From Platerodrilus igneus (taxonomy: Eukaryota; Arthropoda; Insecta; Coleoptera; Lycidae): a stretch of 64,000 bases of DNA. A model generated the notes under the pieces. The model worked only from the letters and a program-made list of their open reading frames with translations, did not search any database and was not told where the DNA came from. The stretch is taken from NCBI GenBank assembly GCA_036346225.1, contig JARFIW010001178.1:1678917-1742916 (forward strand). Direction: 5' to 3'. Positions 12,001-22,769 of the stretch are shown piece by piece; within the stretch, counting starts at the first letter, position 1; each line of letters opens with the position of its first letter. The position numbers and the translations under genes are program-made.

Positions 12001-13817
12001 TGTCGATGACATGGCAATCTTTTGTGAAAATGAGGATCTGTTAAAAGATATTTTTGACTGCTTAAATAAGTATTACGATGTGACACATTCGGTCCGATTA
12101 GTGAATTTCTTGGGATTGAATTTGAGCATTCGAGTGCTGGGTATAAATTAACCAATAGAAATATATTAACAAACTAATAGAATGTTTCTCTGTCGATTTA
12201 AGTATACCAGTGCGTACTCCTATGAATGTTGGTTGTGTTTTTTACAAGAACACAAACGTTGAAAATAAAAATAAACTGTCATTTAGAGAATTACTAGATG
12301 CACTGTTATTTGTAGCAAGCAGAACACGTCCAGACATTTTGTTTCCTGTTATATATTTTGCTCGGTTTTCCTCACAGCCAACTATAGAGCACTTTATTTG
12401 TTTAGAAAGAATTCTTAAATATGTGGGAACAACTATTAATTATTCAATTAATCTATCAAATTGTAATTCTTATGAAATATTAATGTATACAGATGCTTCT
12501 TGGGGTAGTGCTTTAGATTGTCGCAGATCTTTTAGTGGCTTTACGGTCAATCGGAAGCACTTTCATTGGTTGGAGATGTAATATACAAAAATGTATCTCA
12601 CGTAGTGCTATGGAAGCTGAATATGTAGCCTTAGATCCAGCTTGCATAGAAATTACTTGGATTTCTAAACTTATGTCAGAATGGAAAGGTTTCTTATTTG
12701 ATAATGTTAAACCTATTATATTAATGTGACAACCAATTTGCGATACATTTTTCTAAAAATTGTTTACTGAATAATCGTACTAAACATATCAATATAAAAA
12801 ACATAGTATTAGGGAACTTTTAAACAATGATTGTCTAGTTCTTAAATACATTAGGAGCGTCTCTAACTTAGGTGATTTGTTAATTAAACTGCTACTTAGA
12901 AATAAGTTGTTAATGTATGTGAAATCAATATTTAATATGTCTGATTAAGTTTTAAATAGGGGAGAAATTGTGAAATATTTAAAATAATGATTAGTTTAGC
13001 GCATGCTCATAGCGGTTTAGTTCCTTTTCTGATTCATTTGAAAAATATACAACAACTTCCCTTCTTTTTTCAAGTTCGGTCGATTGCTTTAAACAGTTTT
13101 GTTACGAGATCTATTTTATTTATGTTTAATTAATAGAACAAATATTGCCATTGTGTTTACGATTTTTCACACATTACAGGATAGTCGTGAGAAAAAGAAT
13201 TAAACTAGGATACCGAACAACAACGTGTATTACATAATAGTTTGACTTTACAAATCAACTATGTATTATGTCGGAACTACTCTTTCTAATAAGCTTCCAG
13301 GAACAAATCAGGATGTTAACACAAAAATTTTTGAAAAACACCAAAACCTTAGTTAATCAGTTTAAATAATATTAAAGAATCTTTTTACGTTAACCACTAA
13401 TACATGAAATACCTGTTGTTGATGCACATGATGCTTCTGCTCGAGTATCTTCAATAGGATGATTTGAAGCTAAGTAATTAGAATCGTAAGATTTAATACA
13501 GTTGCCATTTTTAAATTCATGAGTATATTCATTTGCTTTAAGAACATTATCTACCTAAAATACAAGTTATTGACGCAGATTAATGACAATTAAAAATGTA
13601 CTTTACCTCTGTTGGCGACAATTTTGCCAGCATCGGTCTTGGTTCTCTTGAAGAGTGATAAAACCTATAGTTCCATACATTGTTAAGAACGGTATTAGCA
13701 TAACAAAAATTTGCAATAGATAATCTAAATTTCACAAAATTATTATAATTCACAGGTAGAGCCTTACAAGACTGCAATAAATTTTCGGCTCGGCATCGTA
13801 AAACCATCGCTTGACCC
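5058..13817 (-). CDS. pyruvate dehydrogenase phosphatase catalytic subunit (PDP1-like), N-terminal part, 4 exons
   Basis: A PPM-family Ser/Thr phosphatase that, by homology, dephosphorylates and reactivates the E1-alpha subunit of mitochondrial pyruvate dehydrogenase. Exons on the minus strand are 13817-13607, 13554-13413, 5574-5327 and 5274-5058, all with GT-AG ends. The phases join cleanly (0, 1, 0), giving about 269 codons from the ATG at 13807-13805. Exon 1 encodes a basic presequence-like N-terminus ending [19 protein letters not shown]. Exon 2 gives VLKANEYTH and [12 protein letters not shown], aligning with the human LKANEYSF and PIEDRRSAATC regions. Exon 3 starts with the metal-binding GVFDGHGG and [14 protein letters not shown]. 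Exon 4 has [21 protein letters not shown] and ends at GDSNAVLG. The C-terminal half is not seen and is probably beyond position 1. A 7838-bp intron carries the copia/gypsy/BEL relics. Identification is confident; exact start and 5' UTR are inferred. Confidence 0.88.
5327..5574 (-). CDS. PDP1-like exon 3 (PPM metal-binding motif)
   Basis: The acceptor is TTTTTAAG|GAAAAC and the donor ACAAAG|GTATAC. It encodes [20 protein letters not shown], then [15 protein letters not shown] and a helical segment up to [15 protein letters not shown] is the PPM metal-binding signature. The first codon (Gly) is split with exon 2. The intron to exon 4 is only 52 bp, while the intron to exon 2 is 7838 bp. Confidence 0.9.
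5575..5919. other. intron of PDP1-like gene, nothing else seen
   Basis: AT-rich intronic sequence upstream (on the minus strand) of exon 3. No element is recognised before the TA microsatellite. Confidence 0.6.
5920..6041. repeat. two (TA)n microsatellites
   Basis: Runs of TA at about 5920-5972 (interrupted once by TACA) and 5999-6041, separated by a 26-bp unique spacer. Confidence 0.95.
6141..6170 (-). ncRNA. hammerhead-ribozyme-like core motif (tentative)
   Basis: Read on the minus strand, the sequence has CTGATGA (6170-6164), a possible stem II with GATTT (6162-6158) pairing to AAATC (6150-6146) across a short A-rich loop, then GAAA (6145-6142). This is the conserved-core order of a hammerhead, with one unpaired A before the stem. 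I did not find a convincing stem III/cleavage triplet or stem I partner. It may be a relic of a ribozyme-bearing element (for example Penelope-like) or chance. Confidence 0.25.
6171..6686. other. intronic, AT-rich, no supported gene
   Basis: A hydrophobic, Leu/Ile/Val-rich open frame exists on the minus strand (6226-6570), but it has no recognisable domain and looks like an AT-composition artefact. Nothing else is supported here. Confidence 0.5.
6687..7192 (+). pseudogene. BEL/Pao pol fragment (region before and into the integrase zinc domain)
   Basis: Frame +, best preserved from 6887. It reads [20 protein letters not shown], then [17 protein letters not shown], a stop (near 7037), [20 protein letters not shown] and [20 protein letters not shown]. 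The patterns LNPFLDE-LLRVGGR, ILPKxHHVT and a H-x3-YHH segment lead into the integrase HHCC zinc domain of BEL/Pao polyproteins. A further stop lies upstream at about 6870, and the 6687-6886 part is only loosely similar. It ends at the copia gag start, so the copia element or a deletion has removed the rest. Confidence 0.65.
7193..7835 (+). pseudogene. copia element A: gag fragment with CCHC zinc knuckle
   Basis: Copia-type Gag in two or three frames. It reads [20 protein letters not shown] then SNFEPS, a stop, and [21 protein letters not shown] frame change gives [20 protein letters not shown], the UBN2-like Gag core. After a further frame change near 7720 comes the zinc knuckle [17 protein letters not shown] (C-x2-C-x4-H-x4-C) at about 7719-7772. 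The coding signal stops near 7835, where an inverted copia fragment begins. The 3' half of the same element resumes at 10599. The 5' LTR is missing; BEL/Pao sequence lies directly upstream. Confidence 0.75.
7840..10050 (-). pseudogene. copia element B: gag, protease and integrase, inverted inside copia A
   Basis: Read on the minus strand from 10050 down. Gag ([17 protein letters not shown], about 10040-9990) is followed by a stop and a second Gag frame with zinc knuckle [14 protein letters not shown] (9927-9511). Then comes protease [14 protein letters not shown], with the copia DSGA catalytic motif (9551-9183). Integrase follows with [11 protein letters not shown]...CESC (zinc domain), YMDLWGP and FVDDYSRY (9147-8434), and then the C-terminal part (8388-8131). 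After that is a linker with [16 protein letters not shown] ending near 7850. RT and RNase H and both LTRs are absent. The strand is opposite to copia A on either side. It is a truncated, frameshifted relic captured inside the PDP1-like intron. Confidence 0.85.
10085..10344 (+). pseudogene. C-terminal tail of a Ty3/gypsy integrase
   Basis: An Asn/Pro/Leu-rich tail ends in [16 protein letters not shown] and a TAG stop at 10342-10344. That ending is characteristic of the C-terminus of mag/K02A2.6-like gypsy polyproteins, as is its position a few bases before a purine tract and an LTR. The catalytic core is missing, since copia B sequence lies directly upstream. A copia INT-RT linker was the alternative, but the stop, purine tract and LTR in this order fit a gypsy 3' end better. 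Confidence 0.65.
10362..10375 (+). other. polypurine tract of the gypsy 3' end
   Basis: TAAGGGGGAGAAC lies immediately before the LTR start TGTTATAA. This is the plus-strand primer position of an LTR retrotransposon. Confidence 0.7.
10376..10598 (+). repeat. 3' LTR of a gypsy-type element
   Basis: It starts TGTTATAA and ends TTATAACA, a perfect 8-bp terminal inverted repeat, 223 bp in all. It contains an AATAAA-type signal at about 10541. No second copy of this LTR is in the window, so the element is 5'-truncated. Copia A integrase coding resumes at the next base. Confidence 0.8.
10599..12956 (+). pseudogene. copia element A: integrase C-terminus, reverse transcriptase, RNase H
   Basis: The continuation of the copia element begun at 7193. 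It opens with [20 protein letters not shown] (integrase with its catalytic Glu region) and [19 protein letters not shown]. The RT begins after a linker: [20 protein letters not shown] at about 11500, [16 protein letters not shown] at 11697, and the catalytic CVDDMAIFC (YVDD equivalent) at about 12000. RNase H has [20 protein letters not shown] (about 12485-12540) and [12 protein letters not shown], ending in [15 protein letters not shown]. At least five frame changes or stops separate these pieces (for example 11240, 11600, 11872, 12579, 12727). Gag is at 7193-7835; the protease and most of the integrase were lost to the nested insertions. Confidence 0.85.
12957..12968 (+). other. polypurine tract of copia A
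   Basis: TAGGGGAGAAAT lies directly before the LTR start TGTGAAAT, as expected for plus-strand priming. Confidence 0.7.
12969..13171 (+). repeat. 3' LTR of copia element A
   Basis: It begins TGTGAAA and ends TTTCACA, perfect 7-bp inverted ends, 203 bp. It follows the copia RNase H and purine tract in the right order. No 5' LTR copy is present in the window. Confidence 0.75.
13172..13412. other. 5' part of the large PDP1-like intron
   Basis: Short unique intronic sequence between exon 2's donor and the copia A LTR. No other signal. Confidence 0.6.
13413..13554 (-). CDS. PDP1-like exon 2
   Basis: The acceptor is TATTTTAG|GTAGAT and the donor ACAACAG|GTATTT. It encodes 47 codons plus one base, including [15 protein letters not shown] and [17 protein letters not shown]. 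It aligns with the human PDP1 segment that carries LKANEYSF and PIEDRRSAATC. The leftover G joins GA of exon 3 to make Gly. Confidence 0.88.
13607..13817 (-). CDS. PDP1-like exon 1 (mitochondrial presequence region)
   Basis: The donor is CAACAGAG|GTAAAG and the acceptor GTTTTAG|GGGTCAAGCG, ten bases before the ATG at 13807-13805. The 67 codons start [19 protein letters not shown], basic with few acidic residues as in a matrix-targeting presequence, and end KLSPTE. The position of [14 protein letters not shown] mirrors human LTPPQVNSILKANEY. The upstream acceptor implies a separate 5' UTR exon beyond 13817, which I could not place. Confidence 0.82.
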
Positions 13818-16800
13818 CTAAAACAATAAATTAAAAGGTTATGTTAATATAACCTAATAGATTAAATAACTATTATCTTTTTCTACAATGTTGTCAAATT
13901 TAAGAGCAATTCTTATAGTGTAGAGCACGAAGCAAGGATACGCTCTTGCGTACACTAATCGGATGCCATATTAACATAACCTTTTAAAAAATTACTTTGC
14001 CAACAAACCTACACATCCACATTTAATAAAGTGTGCCAAATCATACAAAATTGTTACCTAATCGTTTATTATTCGCCAAAGTTGCAAATCTTAAAAAGCC
14101 TTCAAGGACATATAAATGTGTATTTCGGTAAGCAACGGCAACCAATTAAGCAATTATAGCAAGTAATCAACGTAAATATAATTTACTGTTACTCTAAACA
14201 ATGAACCACATGTTTGAAGTTGACGTTGGACAAAAAAAACCCTACGCTAAATTCTTCAAGCATAACTCGGTATCCTAAGAGCATTTATATCTGAGCAGAA
14301 TTTTTTAATAATAATATCGGTTCGTGTTAAATTAAGAACAGCTTAAATTCAGAAACGTATTTACATCTTTTAGTAAGGAAGGTAAAGTCTGCATTCGAAG
14401 AAGCTGCAAAAGAATGCCTGGAGCTCAGCAACTGTGTACCTACAGAATAGTGGCTGAAAGTCATGTATGTTTGGTATATGAAAAACAATGCAATTTATAA
14501 AGAGTGCAATTTCTTTAGCGTAGTGTATTGATATTCTATGGTTCAACGAACTATTGTATTATATAAAGGATATCTGACTTGTCCACCGTTTCAAATCCCA
14601 CTGAGAATTAATTTGCTTTCTCGATATGCTTATTATAATTCTCCATGTGTATAGTAAATTCCCCTATATAAACGATTAAAGGATACATCTTAAATTTATA
14701 TGATCTGTAGTATACAGTAATGGGTTTCCTGCGGATCCTAAAAAACAAAAACTATTGCTAAAAATTGTAAAAGATAACATTGGACTCGAACCACAAATGA
14801 CCGTCTATGCTGTGTAACGAAAAATTTTCTTTTGTTAAATATTGTACAATTCTCAATATTCGATGTAACTAAAATCAAAGTAATAATTTACCCAGTAAGT
14901 AGTTAAATTCTGTACAATATTATTTGTAAGAACATTTTGAAAACAATCAATTTGAAAGTAACCGTAACGACCACATAAGAAAAATAAAGTATTTTTCTAC
15001 TCCTACACCAGAGACTAGTTAACCAAATTGGTTAACTGCTCTCTGTTCTACACTGTTCAATGTGCCTAATCAGTAGAAATTATTATATAGCACTAGGAAA
15101 AATCATATCCATAGGAATAGATAATATGCATAATATTTTAAGATTCAGTTATTTCACAAAACAAAATTTTGAAAAATTGTTTTTTAAACACAGAAAGCAC
15201 TTTGAATAACCAGTTATTTTACACGCATCGGATCGCACAGATCTTCATTATTAACTCGATAAGAAAAACAGGTCGTTCAATTTTATCATGAAATAAAGTT
15301 TTAATGCACTGAAAGCAATTTAACTGAAAAAAATTGTTGAAATTACATTATCATTTACTAAGTCTAATAGTAATCCCATGCTTCCTCAGGCTTTGTTCCA
15401 TACTTCTATTCCAATGTCAGTATTTCACCTAAACCCAAGGTTTAATGCAAATTTTGTTCAATAAAGAGAGATACACAAAAACTTTTAAGGCGTCAGGATT
15501 TCGAAAGTTATGCGAGCGAGTGCATTTTATTAAAATCACATTGAACAAATATCTAGACACGAACTAATAATGAGTATTTACTTAAGTGTAGAAATCAATA
15601 ACTAAAGAAATTTTATAGTGTTAATATATTCGGGAAAAAATAAACAAAGATAATAAATGAGGTTAGGAAACGTTAGCAACATATTTCAATACTAAGGCAA
15701 AAAGAAGAAGAAATAATAACCATCACATCTTTATCTCTTAGTTTCGAAAATTCATTTGAGTAATTTCCAGTTGTACAACTAGAAATAATTATACTAGTTT
15801 TAAAAATTATTCAATGCACATAAGAACCTAATGCAAATTAGCTCTCGGTGTGCTTTGTAATGGCAACGAGCTTGTCGACTTTTATATAGTTCTATACTCA
15901 AAATTTTATTGTCATACTATTTATAAAAGTTCTGTTTATTACACCTTATTGGCGTTAAGTTACGATAATGTTATAAACAGTAATAAAGTGCTATAGTCAA
16001 AACCAGTTAAGCTGACCGATGACGCATCTTGTTAAAGTATATGCATCAATGCAATCAGAACGTATTTCTAGCATTCGGATTAGTTCAGTTGTTTATACAA
16101 AATGGCGCATGAAGTTTATATTGTGACAAATGAGCTGAGATGTCCCAGGGCTTTTATAAATGATCTTTTAATTTCTACGAATTATAAGACATGTTTGTTG
16201 GCTATGCAGTAGACAATGACGTTAACATAAGTATTCAATACATTTTTCTTAAAAAATTTAAGGTAAATTGGAAGTTTGGAACGGAAATAGACCAACATTT
16301 CATTTAGATGGAGTGTGTTTAAATGAAGATATTAATAATATATAATATGAAAATGGAGAAGTTATTTTCAAGAAGGTAGATAAAATCTTGGTATAGAAAT
16401 GTACAACAGATACTGGATATTTAGGTTCGAAGACTAATGATTAGTGTTGGAATTGAGACTGTTAATCACACGATTATCAGGAAAATTGTAATTTCGGGAT
16501 TTTATATTATTTCTGTTTTAAATGGTTAACAAGCATGGTTGTACATATAAAAGTGTATTTGTAAATATTTAATTTTTATTTAGCCAAATTTAATATTAAA
16601 CAAACGAAACGGCATTGTATTATTTTATTGTACTATTGCTGTACTACATTAAGGTAGGTAAAAGTCTTCTTAAGCTAGTTAATTAGAAATTATATACGCC
16701 GGCAGTCTCTTTTTGGAGTGTTTTGCAGTTACATGAAATCCTAAAAATATAAAAGTTAGTTACTAATTACAATTAATTTTCATATTACTTTTGGAGTGCA

Positions 16801-18880
16801 TCTCATAAATTTTACGTTTAACTGCATCTGTATTTACCCTTTATAATGTGTACGCATCCTTTTAGTTTTGAAAAAACTTTTGTATTTGCGATTTGAGCTA
16901 AATGTAAAAACGTAAATACAACAAAAAAAGCAAGAACTACGTGAAAAGACAACAAAAAGTGACAGGAAACTAAAATTTATAGGCTATAATAATACATAAA
17001 TATTAGTTATATTATAACAGACATACGTTTTGAAGCTGCCATATCAATCTTTAAAAGACGTATTTCTTTCCTATACATCCTGTTTTAGCGCAGAGTAGTT
17101 ACATATACCTATAAAGACAATGCAGTTTTCATTATCATTTTTAATGATGTACCGCGGTGAGTCATAGGTCAGCTTAAATGATTTGGACTATAGTAACTGT
17201 ATAATGTGAACGTAGCTACGAACGGAGCCATAATGATATTACGATTTAATATGTTACAGTTGGCAGTTTTGTAACTATAATCTTCTTCCTTTGATATTTT
17301 TCATTGTATTTTTTTGTTTAGATTTGTAATAAGTATTTTAGGCTTAAATTTGCTAAATAAAATAGTTATTTTATATATTGCAAACTTTGAGTATTTAACA
17401 CTTAAAGTTAATGTTAAAAACACTGCTTTTATTACCCGAAAAAGCTTAATCCTGCATTTCGAACTGCATTGCTGCCATAATTCACCACCTTACACTTACA
17501 ATAGGCTAACTTTTAATAATTAATTAATAATAAACAAAGACCAAAGGGATATAATACAACCATAGGTTAGCTAAGCTATGCAAGGCTGCCATTCAGAAAT
17601 TTGATGTTATTTCACTGCAAGAGCATATCTAGTCTAAAAAAAAAGTTAGAAGTCTGATCATTAAATACACATAAAATAAGTCACGCATGAGAACACAGCA
17701 TTTATTTTATTTGTGACGTCATCCCATATTTATGGAGAAAAGGTATAATTATAATTCATATGGGACTTAATATTTTAAATATTTCTGCTCCTTTGAAAGT
17801 CTCCTTTAACAGCAGGGAAATTTATACTAGTGAGGTGGCTGCTGGATTATTGACTGTTCTCCATATATTGCCTAACCTTTCTATAATAACATATTCTAAA
17901 CAAAAATGAAAATTAAATAGTTAGAATGTTGCTTCAAAGAAGTATATTGATCAATTTTTTGAATTTTAAATATATTTTGCAAAGTAACATCTAGGGAAAA
18001 AGATGCAAAGAAGTACTGGGTATGTAGCTAATTTCTTTCAAGTTTAATTCTTTTAGATAGATGATGCTTAAAATGTGTAAGAAGTTGAGGCTTATTTCCA
18101 TCAAGATTTATACATAATATTAAAAATATATTGTAAATGTTTCAACTGTATAATACATTATTTGGAATTTGCAATTTTGAAAATTGAAACCATCATATAG
18201 GTCCCTTCACTTTGATTACAATTATTGAATATGATTATGATTACATTAGGTTGGAATTTCGTCTATAATATGTGAAATGGAGAATTGACGAATTATCTTT
18301 AGAATATACCCAGATCTAACGTTTTGGAGATGGCAATATAAAACTTATAAGTGTTTTTTATGGCAAAAGTTTTTACCAAATGCATCTGTCTGACGCATCT
18401 TTATTGTAGCATGTTATTTACAATAATTTTAAATGAAAATCAATTTCTATTTTTGTGTAACAAATTAAATTTACTCTAGCTGCTTACCTAACGGAGATAA
18501 AAGTGAATCCTATAATGATTGCGTATAATATAGTAATGTGAAGATTTTGGGTGATTGCGTTCTTCAAAAATTTGTATAGATTGACATAATACACAAATGG
18601 AAATGTGCCGTGCCACCTAAACACATTGTTATAATATTTGAGCTTTAGTAACATTTTGTTAACAAAATTTCAATTTTTATCGTGGCATGAATTGGATCTT
18701 GCATTAGGAGTCAGGGTTTTTTGTAATATAGTGTAAAACATAATTTTAATAAAGTCGTTCGAAGTTCGTGCTTGTCATTAGCATCTCGTAAACTGTAAAA
18801 GACAGAAAGATGGTTAACGCGGGGCAAAGTTAACAAATGTAGTGCTTTATTAAAAGGAAATGTTTTTAATTTAAAAAATG
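13818..18880. other. 5-kb non-coding region upstream of the PDP1-like first coding exon
   Basis: AT-rich, with only short chance frames. It presumably contains the 5' UTR exon and promoter of the minus-strand PDP1-like gene. A slightly CpG-richer patch at 13915-13970 is one candidate, but nothing decides it. No transposon coding was recognised. Confidence 0.5.
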
Positions 18881-18984
18881 CATAATTTAATTTTTTGACT
18901 TATTTTGGTTATGCAAATTGGAAATTATAGGATAAATTCCTGTCGGTGATCTTATGTTTTTGATTACTAGCTCGGTTTGAAATG

Positions 18985-19320
18985 ATTGTTTAGACATCTG
19001 TAGGAAATAAAGCAACTCTTTTGCTATTGCACTGTTACGATAGATGACCCTTGTGCATGTTTTCGTTACAATTTTTCCATGAGTGGACATATTTTCCAAG
19101 CTTTATCGTTTTTGATTCATACTTGTTTAAAAGCCGCATGCACAAATTTGTAGATCTGTAGAAACCTATCCCTGTGCATACATTGAGATACAACATAATT
19201 TTTCATATCATCTTTATAGTCCCAGAAATACTTCTTGGATGGCACGTTTGTTATGGTATTCCATGCAGACAAGGAAAAGTATCGTATACAACGAAAATAG
19301 CTCATACCGAGTACCACAAT
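18985..19320 (-). pseudogene. piggyBac transposase fragment
   Basis: Minus strand. The N-terminal part of the piggyBac transposase core reads ITNVPSKKYFWDYKDDMKNY, VVSQCMHRDRFLQIYKFVHA and, after a frame change, NDKAWKICPLMEKL. The RDRF..I..FVH segment followed by DKxWKxxPLMxKL is a strong piggyBac signature and matches the equivalent RRNRFFDILKFMH and DKCWKIRPFMNKL of the larger copy at 42.6-43.0 kb. The catalytic aspartates that would follow are not visible, so this is a short, dead relic. No TTAA-flanked ends were found nearby. Confidence 0.7.
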
Positions 19321-19743
19321 AAAACAAAAAGAATTGAAGGAATTGCCGTGCTAGCTAGAAAGTTGTAGAGTGGGCGAGACGAACAAAAAAGAAAAGGAAA
19401 ACCTGAAGGAGAAAATTTATTTACAAAACCTTTAATAAAAAACATGATTCAAAAAGGAAAACCAACTCACGTAGAAAACAATATTTATCCAATATATCTT
19501 GGAGGTACTCCCTCTATGTTTGTTGTGGTTTGTTCTGTATTGTCTTAATATTCTTTGGGAATTAAACCACTCATAGTTGTTAAAATCGTCTTTATTTACG
19601 TTTCGATCCATGACCTAGGAGAGAAGATTAAGAAAATATCCTGGAGAATTTACACAGTACAAAGTGTTTGCAACAATAATTAGTATACTCATTAGTCACC
19701 TCAAACTAATTTATAACCTCAATTCTAGTAGTCACATGAAACA

Positions 19744-19748
<5 letters not shown>
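19321..19748. other. non-coding, nothing recognised
   Basis: Between the piggyBac scrap and a TA microsatellite. No supported feature. Confidence 0.5.

Positions 19749-19787
<39 letters not shown>
19749..19787. repeat. (TA)n microsatellite
   Basis: About 20 TA units, directly followed by the GCTGTGA...GTTGGG repeat motif. Confidence 0.95.
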
Positions 19788-19792
<5 letters not shown>

Positions 19793-19930
19793 TGTGAAAC
19801 CTTCAAAATTCGTGAACTAAGGTGAGCCCCAGCGTTGGGCCGTCAAGAATATGCTGTGAAACCTTCAAAAAGCCTCACCAGAGTAAAAAAAATATTTGAG
19901 CCTCTCGAATTGGGCACCGCCTACTTACTC
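19788..19930. repeat. dispersed repeat with GCTGTGAAACCTTCAAAA duplicated and a primer-site-like core
   Basis: GCTGTGAAACCTTCAAAA occurs twice (about 19791 and 19853) around GAGCCCCAGCGTTGGGCCGTC. The reverse complement of that core resembles the CCCAACG-GGGGC part of a tRNA-Lys primer site. Related motifs follow at 26364 and 38083. It may be a relic of an LTR-retroelement leader; this is inference. Confidence 0.35.
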
Positions 19931-22021
19931 CTTCCTGCCTAGTTAAAACTTTCATCCTCATTCATAAAAAAAACAAACACATTCCTACCACAAACATCAA
20001 CGTTAACTCTATTTACATCAATATTCATAATACATTAAAATTTCAAAATTAAATTTCAGCATAAATTTCAGTATCATAAAATTTCAATTTTAAATTTGTC
20101 ATCATTTTTAATTTGCATCCAAAATTAAAGTCCTGGTAGGATGCATACTATTTAAGTTACAATATGTGCAGAACTAAGTCTGAATAAAAGGGAGCATCTC
20201 CCACCCCTTTACGTTAATTAAACAGGTTAGTCTAATTGAGCTCAAAGACAGACCCAAATTTTTCATTATAATCAAAACATAAACTGCTAAATACTTAAAC
20301 AAGAAAATTTTACCTTAAAATTCAAAATTTGTTGTTTATACAAATTCACTACTGTCCATTTTTTTTATCAAACAAATTATAAAGTTATTCAACACACACC
20401 AAAACATCAAAAATCGAACAACAAAGCATAAGTTACCTTGAAGGTTACTGCACTCGTGGCTTCAATGTACATCGTCCTTTCTAATTTCACCATTCCAACT
20501 GGGTTATGTTTACGTCCTCAGATTCTGACCGCTTTTAAAATTTTTCTACACCACCATTCATCTAAAATAGTTTCAAGGCTTTTCAGGAACTCATCTATGT
20601 ATATCTAAATCTTGTTTTGTGGATCCAATCATGTTTAAGAATAACATTTGATTACCCACTCCTGAAAAATAGCAAAGCAATTGATAATTCGTTCACGCTA
20701 TACAAAGCTGCATACTTAAATGTATTTATTTATCGCTACTAATTTAGATAATTGGTACAGTAATACCCGCAAATATAACTAGACTTTATTACCTTATCTA
20801 TCTTTTCTAAGTGCACTAAAGCATAATAACTTGTATCGTAGTACGTATTCTGCTTGAAGTATGGTATAACAGCAAAAAATAAAGAGCAAACTGTTTTAAA
20901 GTATTGAATAAAATCGAAAATCTAAGAGAGCACGTCGGATTTGTCCCTCAACGGACAATTTCCAGAATTTTGCATTCTATGTTCCCTTTCGACAGTCCGG
21001 CACAGTGATTCTACAAAATTTGCACACGTACAAGTTGAAAATCTAAGAAATTTTCACACGACATGCAACGCGTCTGCCAACTAATTAATTTTATACAGAA
21101 ATCGTTACATTTACACCTCTCATATCTGCATCTTATTTTCATCAATCGTAAACCTCGTGACGTTGCTCAAATCCCGCCTTTTATTATTCGTGTCTCTGCC
21201 TTACGCGTTTTATCCGTCTCTTTCTACCCTGGTATGAGTGGTGCAAATCGATATTCTTTACTATTGGTTATTTGAAATCCACGTGTACTCGCGACGTGAC
21301 TTACTTGAGTTAAATAACCCCTTATCTAGCCTTTCCTGTTAATATAAGCTACGGTTTATCCGACCGTTTCCAATATACGTAGAATCTGCATGTTTATCTA
21401 TTCAAATTTATTAGAATTTGACATTTAAAAGTTTGCAGGTGTGCTCTCCTAATGAATGTTTTAAATATAATTCTCCGAGTTTTATTTCATGGTATTTTAA
21501 CCAAACTTGGATTTTCACAGGCTTTTGTGCTTATTATATATTACTAAAGGTTCAATTAACTCCAATTAAAATAATAATGAATGGCATTGACTTCTACCCT
21601 TTAATTTTTAGCGAATACTAATTAAATATTAATTATTATTTGTACACTTTGTTTAATACCCGTTACTTAAAAATTGAATTAATTACTATAAATTTCGCAC
21701 GTAATTTCTATTTGTTTCTTGGAACAATTAAATTAAATACATGTTAAGTATTTTAATTCTGCTTCTTTTTATAGAAAGCGTCTAGTGAATAATTTAAATC
21801 CTTTATTTTTAATGAAACGAATACATTTTTATGCTCCACGGTTTTAATAACGCGTATTATCTAATAAAATTCTATACAAACCCTACATTCTAATTGAATG
21901 ATATAAATCTTCACAGTAGGCGTTTAATTACGCGTACTTTTTCCCAAAGCTTCCTTATACACGGTGATTAAAATTATTTGAAAATTAATTAATTAATTTT
22001 CTACCCTGGTCTAAATTTGAG

Positions 22022-22023
<2 letters not shown>
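19931..22023. other. non-coding; CpG-richer patch at 20900-21300
   Basis: No coding signal. The interval 20900-21300 has clearly more CpG than its surroundings (for example CACGTCGGAT, CAACGCGTC, ACTCGCGACGTG). It could be a promoter or an old LTR. Nothing decides between them. Confidence 0.4.

Positions 22024-22060
<37 letters not shown>
22024..22060. repeat. (TA)n microsatellite
   Basis: About 18 TA units in otherwise unique AT-rich sequence. Confidence 0.95.
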
Positions 22061-22064
<4 letters not shown>

Positions 22065-22769
22065 AAATTGCAGTGGATTTCTCTAAACCAATTCTCGCCT
22101 TCGTCGGTCCGTCATAAAAATTTTCTGAAAATTTAATAAAAAAATTCCTACAATACCTTGAGACCGTCTCCTTATTTCTGCACACCTCGGCTAGCTCTAA
22201 AATCTGCTTCTTCTTGGATACCAAACATCCTAAGTTCATTCTTTCTCACATATACAGTCTAATGAAATTACCACTCAAATAATGCAACAAGACTTACAAC
22301 CTTTTTATTTACACATATTAAAAAGTTTCCATTAGCAAGAAAATATTTGCTCATTTGTATATACAGTTTTATAAAATGTTACCATCTCAATCCTTAAATC
22401 TTTTAAAATTTCATGATTGTTATTTATTTCCACAATTTTATTTTAGACGAGTAGATGGGCCCGTCGTGCAACCCTAATTTGATTTTTATTCTGGTCTATG
22501 TTGAGATCAGTATAACCCAGTTACTCTAAATGCTTTTAAACATCGTATTTTTGTTTAAAATAAAGCTAAAGACCCGTTTACTTCTTACAACAACATTTTT
22601 ATGTCATTAATAAACATTTTAAATAATCAATATCAATTGTTCTTTACATATACCCCTTCAAATGATTTTTAATGGTAATCAAACACACCCCCAATAAGTC
22701 AAAACACTCAAGCACAAAATACCAGCACAAATGTTCAAGCAAAAGCAAGAAATTAATTTTCTTTACTTG

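Noticed and set aside
14720..14818. THAP-like stretch GFPADPKKQKLLLKI
   Set aside because: Only the FP-x-DP part fits; the conserved Trp and zinc ligands are missing.
16101..16400. Small ORF MAHEVYIVTNELRCP and a following protein-like frame
   Set aside because: Short, interrupted by stops, no recognised family and no splice sites that join the pieces.
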